A DNA stretch of 64,000 bases, from positions 992,001 through 1,056,000 of the forward strand of contig NZ_AP028934.1 in the NCBI RefSeq assembly GCF_036323475.1, given 5' to 3'. The notes under the pieces are model-generated. The model had not been told where the DNA came from and did no database searches. It was given only the letters and a program-made list of their open reading frames with translations. Within the stretch, counting starts at the first letter, position 1; every line of letters begins with the position of its first letter. Positions 62,297 through 64,000 of this stretch are shown one piece after another. The stretch is from Solobacterium moorei. Its GTDB lineage: Bacteria > Bacillota_I > Bacilli_A > Erysipelotrichales > Erysipelotrichaceae. The position numbers were made by a program, and so were the translations under genes.

Positions 62297-63466
62297 ATGG
62301 AAAGCTTTGAACATTACATTCCAACCAAACTCTATTTTGGCAAAGGAGCAATTTCACATCTAGCTAAGAGCTTAAACGAATATGGTAAGCGCGTACTACT
62401 TACTTATGGTGGTGGCTCTATTAAGAAAATTGGATTATACGATGAAGTAATGAAGATTCTAAATGAAGGTGGATTTACTGTCGTAGAATGTGCAGGTGTT
62501 GAACCAAACCCACGTATTGAAACAGTAGAGCGTGGTTCTAAGCTATGTAAAGAACACAACATCGATGTGATTTTATCCGTCGGTGGTGGTAGTACGCTAG
62601 ACTGTTCAAAGGCAATTGCAGTAGGTGCATATTACAAAGGCGATGACTATTGGCAGATGGTACTCGATTCTCGCGGCACTTCCAAAGCATTACCACTTGT
62701 TGATATTCTGACACTCGCCGCAACAGGTTCTGAATTTGATGGTGGTGGTGTTATCTCCAACATGGCATTAAACAAAAAGATTGGTAGATCCTTTACATTT
62801 CCACAGGTATCCATTTGTGATCCAACCTATACATACTCCGTATCTGCATATCAAACCGCTGCAGGTTCTGCCGATATTATGAGTCATATCATGGAAGGCT
62901 ACTTCTCAAGAACAGATGATTCAGACCTCTCTGAAGCAATCCAAGAGGGTGTACTAAAATCAGTGATTAAGAATCTTCCAATCGCATTAAAAGAACCTAC
63001 AAACTATTCTGCACGTGCTAATTTGATGTGGAATTCTTCAATCGCATGTTCTGGCATTCCAGAATATGGCAAGCTTGATACATACTGGCCATGTCATGCG
63101 ATGGAACACGAATTAAGTGCATACTATGACATCACACACGGTGTAGGTCTAGCAATTCTTACTCCGAGATGGCTAGAGTATATCCTTGCAAAGGATCCAA
63201 CGATTACACCACGTCTAGCAAAGTTTGCAAGAAATGTATGGGGTCTACAAGGTGATGATGAAGCAGCTCTAGCAAAGCAGGGGATTCAGGCATTACATGA
63301 CTTCTTCAAGTCCAATGGAATTCCAATGACACTGACGGAAGTAAACATTAATGAAGAACACTTCCAAGCAATGGCAGAGTCCGCATGTTCACATGACCGA
63401 TTAAAGCGTGCATATGTTCCTTTAACAGTGGAAGATGTAAAGAAGATTTACCAGATGTGCCTATAA
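62297..63466 (+). CDS. iron-containing alcohol dehydrogenase (butanol dehydrogenase/YqhD-like)
   Basis: 389 residues from the ATG at 62297 (AAAGGAG upstream). NAD(P)-binding GGGSTLDCSKAIA, then the metal-binding pair in HAMEHELSAYYDITHGVGLAIL. The long LHDFFKSNGIPMTLTEV C terminus fits the BdhA/YqhD group, which reduces aldehydes to alcohols with NAD(P)H. It is different from the ADH at 22813. It follows xpt by 35 bases, so it may belong to the same operon. Confidence 0.92.
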   Translation: MESFEHYIPTKLYFGKGAISHLAKSLNEYGKRVLLTYGGGSIKKIGLYDEVMKILNEGGFTVVECAGVEPNPRIETVERGSKLCKEHNIDVILSVGGGSTLDCSKAIAVGAYYKGDDYWQMVLDSRGTSKALPLVDILTLAATGSEFDGGGVISNMALNKKIGRSFTFPQVSICDPTYTYSVSAYQTAAGSADIMSHIMEGYFSRTDDSDLSEAIQEGVLKSVIKNLPIALKEPTNYSARANLMWNSSIACSGIPEYGKLDTYWPCHAMEHELSAYYDITHGVGLAILTPRWLEYILAKDPTITPRLAKFARNVWGLQGDDEAALAKQGIQALHDFFKSNGIPMTLTEVNINEEHFQAMAESACSHDRLKRAYVPLTVEDVKKIYQMCL

Positions 63467-63500
63467 AATAATGTATATTTAAAAAGTGAACCCCATCGTT

Positions 63501-64000
63501 TGTATCGACCCCAAAAGTTAGACCAAGAATCTAACGAATGGAGGTCGGTATTTTTATGACAAAACACAGTTTTGAATTCAAGAAAAAAATAGTTTTAGAA
63601 TATTTGAATGGTAAAGGAGGAATTCTATATCTTTCTAAAAAATATGGATTAGGCTCTAAATCCCAGCTACACAAATGGGTGAAAAACTATAAAGCATTTG
63701 GAAATGATGGTTTATTGCGCTCACGAGAAAATGAAGTTTATTCTTTCGAAATGAAACTTTCTATTGTAGAGTTGTATTTAACAAGTGAAATCACATATCA
63801 AGAGTTGGCTATACAGAATGGCATTAAGAATCCAGCTACGATTGGCAACTGGGTTAATCGCTTTCGTATAGCAGGTCCTGATGCGTTAAAATCACGTCGG
63901 AAGGGGCGAAGGAAAGCTATGGATAAGACAGATAGAAAGACTCAAAACAAACTCGTAGAAGAGGCATCCGTTAATACAAGTGTAGAACATATAAAGAAAT
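63501..64000. mobile_element. IS3/IS150-type element, left part
   Basis: Starts near TGTATCGACCCCAAAAGTTAGACC, typical of IS150-group ends. Extends past the window. The right end and orfB are not visible. Confidence 0.78.
63556..64000 (+). CDS. IS3-family transposase OrfA-type protein (cut by window edge)
   Basis: The frame is open for 148 codons to the edge. Two helix-turn-helix units: FKKKIVLEYLNGKGGILYLSKKYGLGSKSQLHKWV and ITYQELAIQNGIKNPATIGNWVNRF, then a basic stretch (SRRKGRRK). This is the DNA-binding OrfA half; the DDE half would be encoded in orfB after a frameshift. The start ATG follows GGAGG by 9-10 bases. Confidence 0.82.
   Translation, partial: MTKHSFEFKKKIVLEYLNGKGGILYLSKKYGLGSKSQLHKWVKNYKAFGNDGLLRSRENEVYSFEMKLSIVELYLTSEITYQELAIQNGIKNPATIGNWVNRFRIAGPDALKSRRKGRRKAMDKTDRKTQNKLVEEASVNTSVEHIKK

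Overview
The window looks like a chromosomal stretch of a low-GC, anaerobic, fermentative member of the Bacillota. Gene content and style fit the Erysipelotrichia best: strong AGGAGG ribosome sites, AT-rich third positions, a T-box in front of lysS, anaerobic NrdG, flavodoxin, paired acyl-CoA dehydratase activases, TldD/TldE, and many fermentative reductases. This placement is inference. I see no tRNA, rRNA, CRISPR array or phage block.

Layout. (1) 1-7.6 kb: the edge of an IS30 copy, an FMN/FAD flavoprotein reductase lipoprotein, a HAD phosphatase, a flavin-reductase-like protein, a small membrane protein, a tRNA-binding-domain protein, and a complete NitT/TauT-type ABC importer (lipoprotein, permease, ATPase). 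An M20 amidohydrolase follows. (2) 9-15.2 kb: a decay zone. A zinc-ribbon membrane gene is cut by one in-frame stop. A second membrane-protein gene is cut by an IS30 element that itself carries another IS30 element; both insertions can be read to the base from their target duplications. (3) 15.3-20 kb: MATE exporter, nrdG, a deleted IS1595-like remnant with 24-bp perfect inverted ends, an EamA transporter, then a DUF3793-flavodoxin pair behind a large dyad that covers the ribosome site. (4) 20-30.7 kb: the most interesting part. A minus-strand operon (Fe-alcohol dehydrogenase, aldo/keto reductase, iolC, iolB) diverges from a DeoR-type regulator. Downstream on the plus strand lie a PRD/EIIA regulator, a fructose-type PTS (EIIA, EIIB, EIIC) and a class II ketose-bisphosphate aldolase. 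Together they look like the lower half of inositol catabolism joined to a PTS and a reductive exit, with iolG, iolE, iolD and iolA absent.

(5) 31-39 kb: polysaccharide deacetylase, a small EF-hand-like protein, CPBP protease, D-2-hydroxyacid dehydrogenase, rhodanese lipoprotein, hicAB, and lysS with a T-box leader and a coiled-coil N-terminal extension. (6) 39.3-42.3 kb: an IS1202-type element with a 29-bp target duplication, inserted exactly between the uraA stop codon and the lysS promoter. (7) 42.4-51.2 kb: HAD phosphatase, Nudix hydrolase, a UPF0158-GNAT fusion, a PBP/FtsW-type pair, galM, a GH32 sucrose hydrolase, and an XRE-TPR regulator. (8) 51.3-63.5 kb: two acyl-CoA dehydratase activase-type genes, tldD/tldE, a DUF438/PAS/DUF1858 protein, M32 carboxypeptidase-xpt-Fe-ADH, then the start of an IS3/IS150-type element running off the end.

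Sites given for promoters, operators and terminators come from reading the sequence by eye. Family names come from motif recognition, not from a search.
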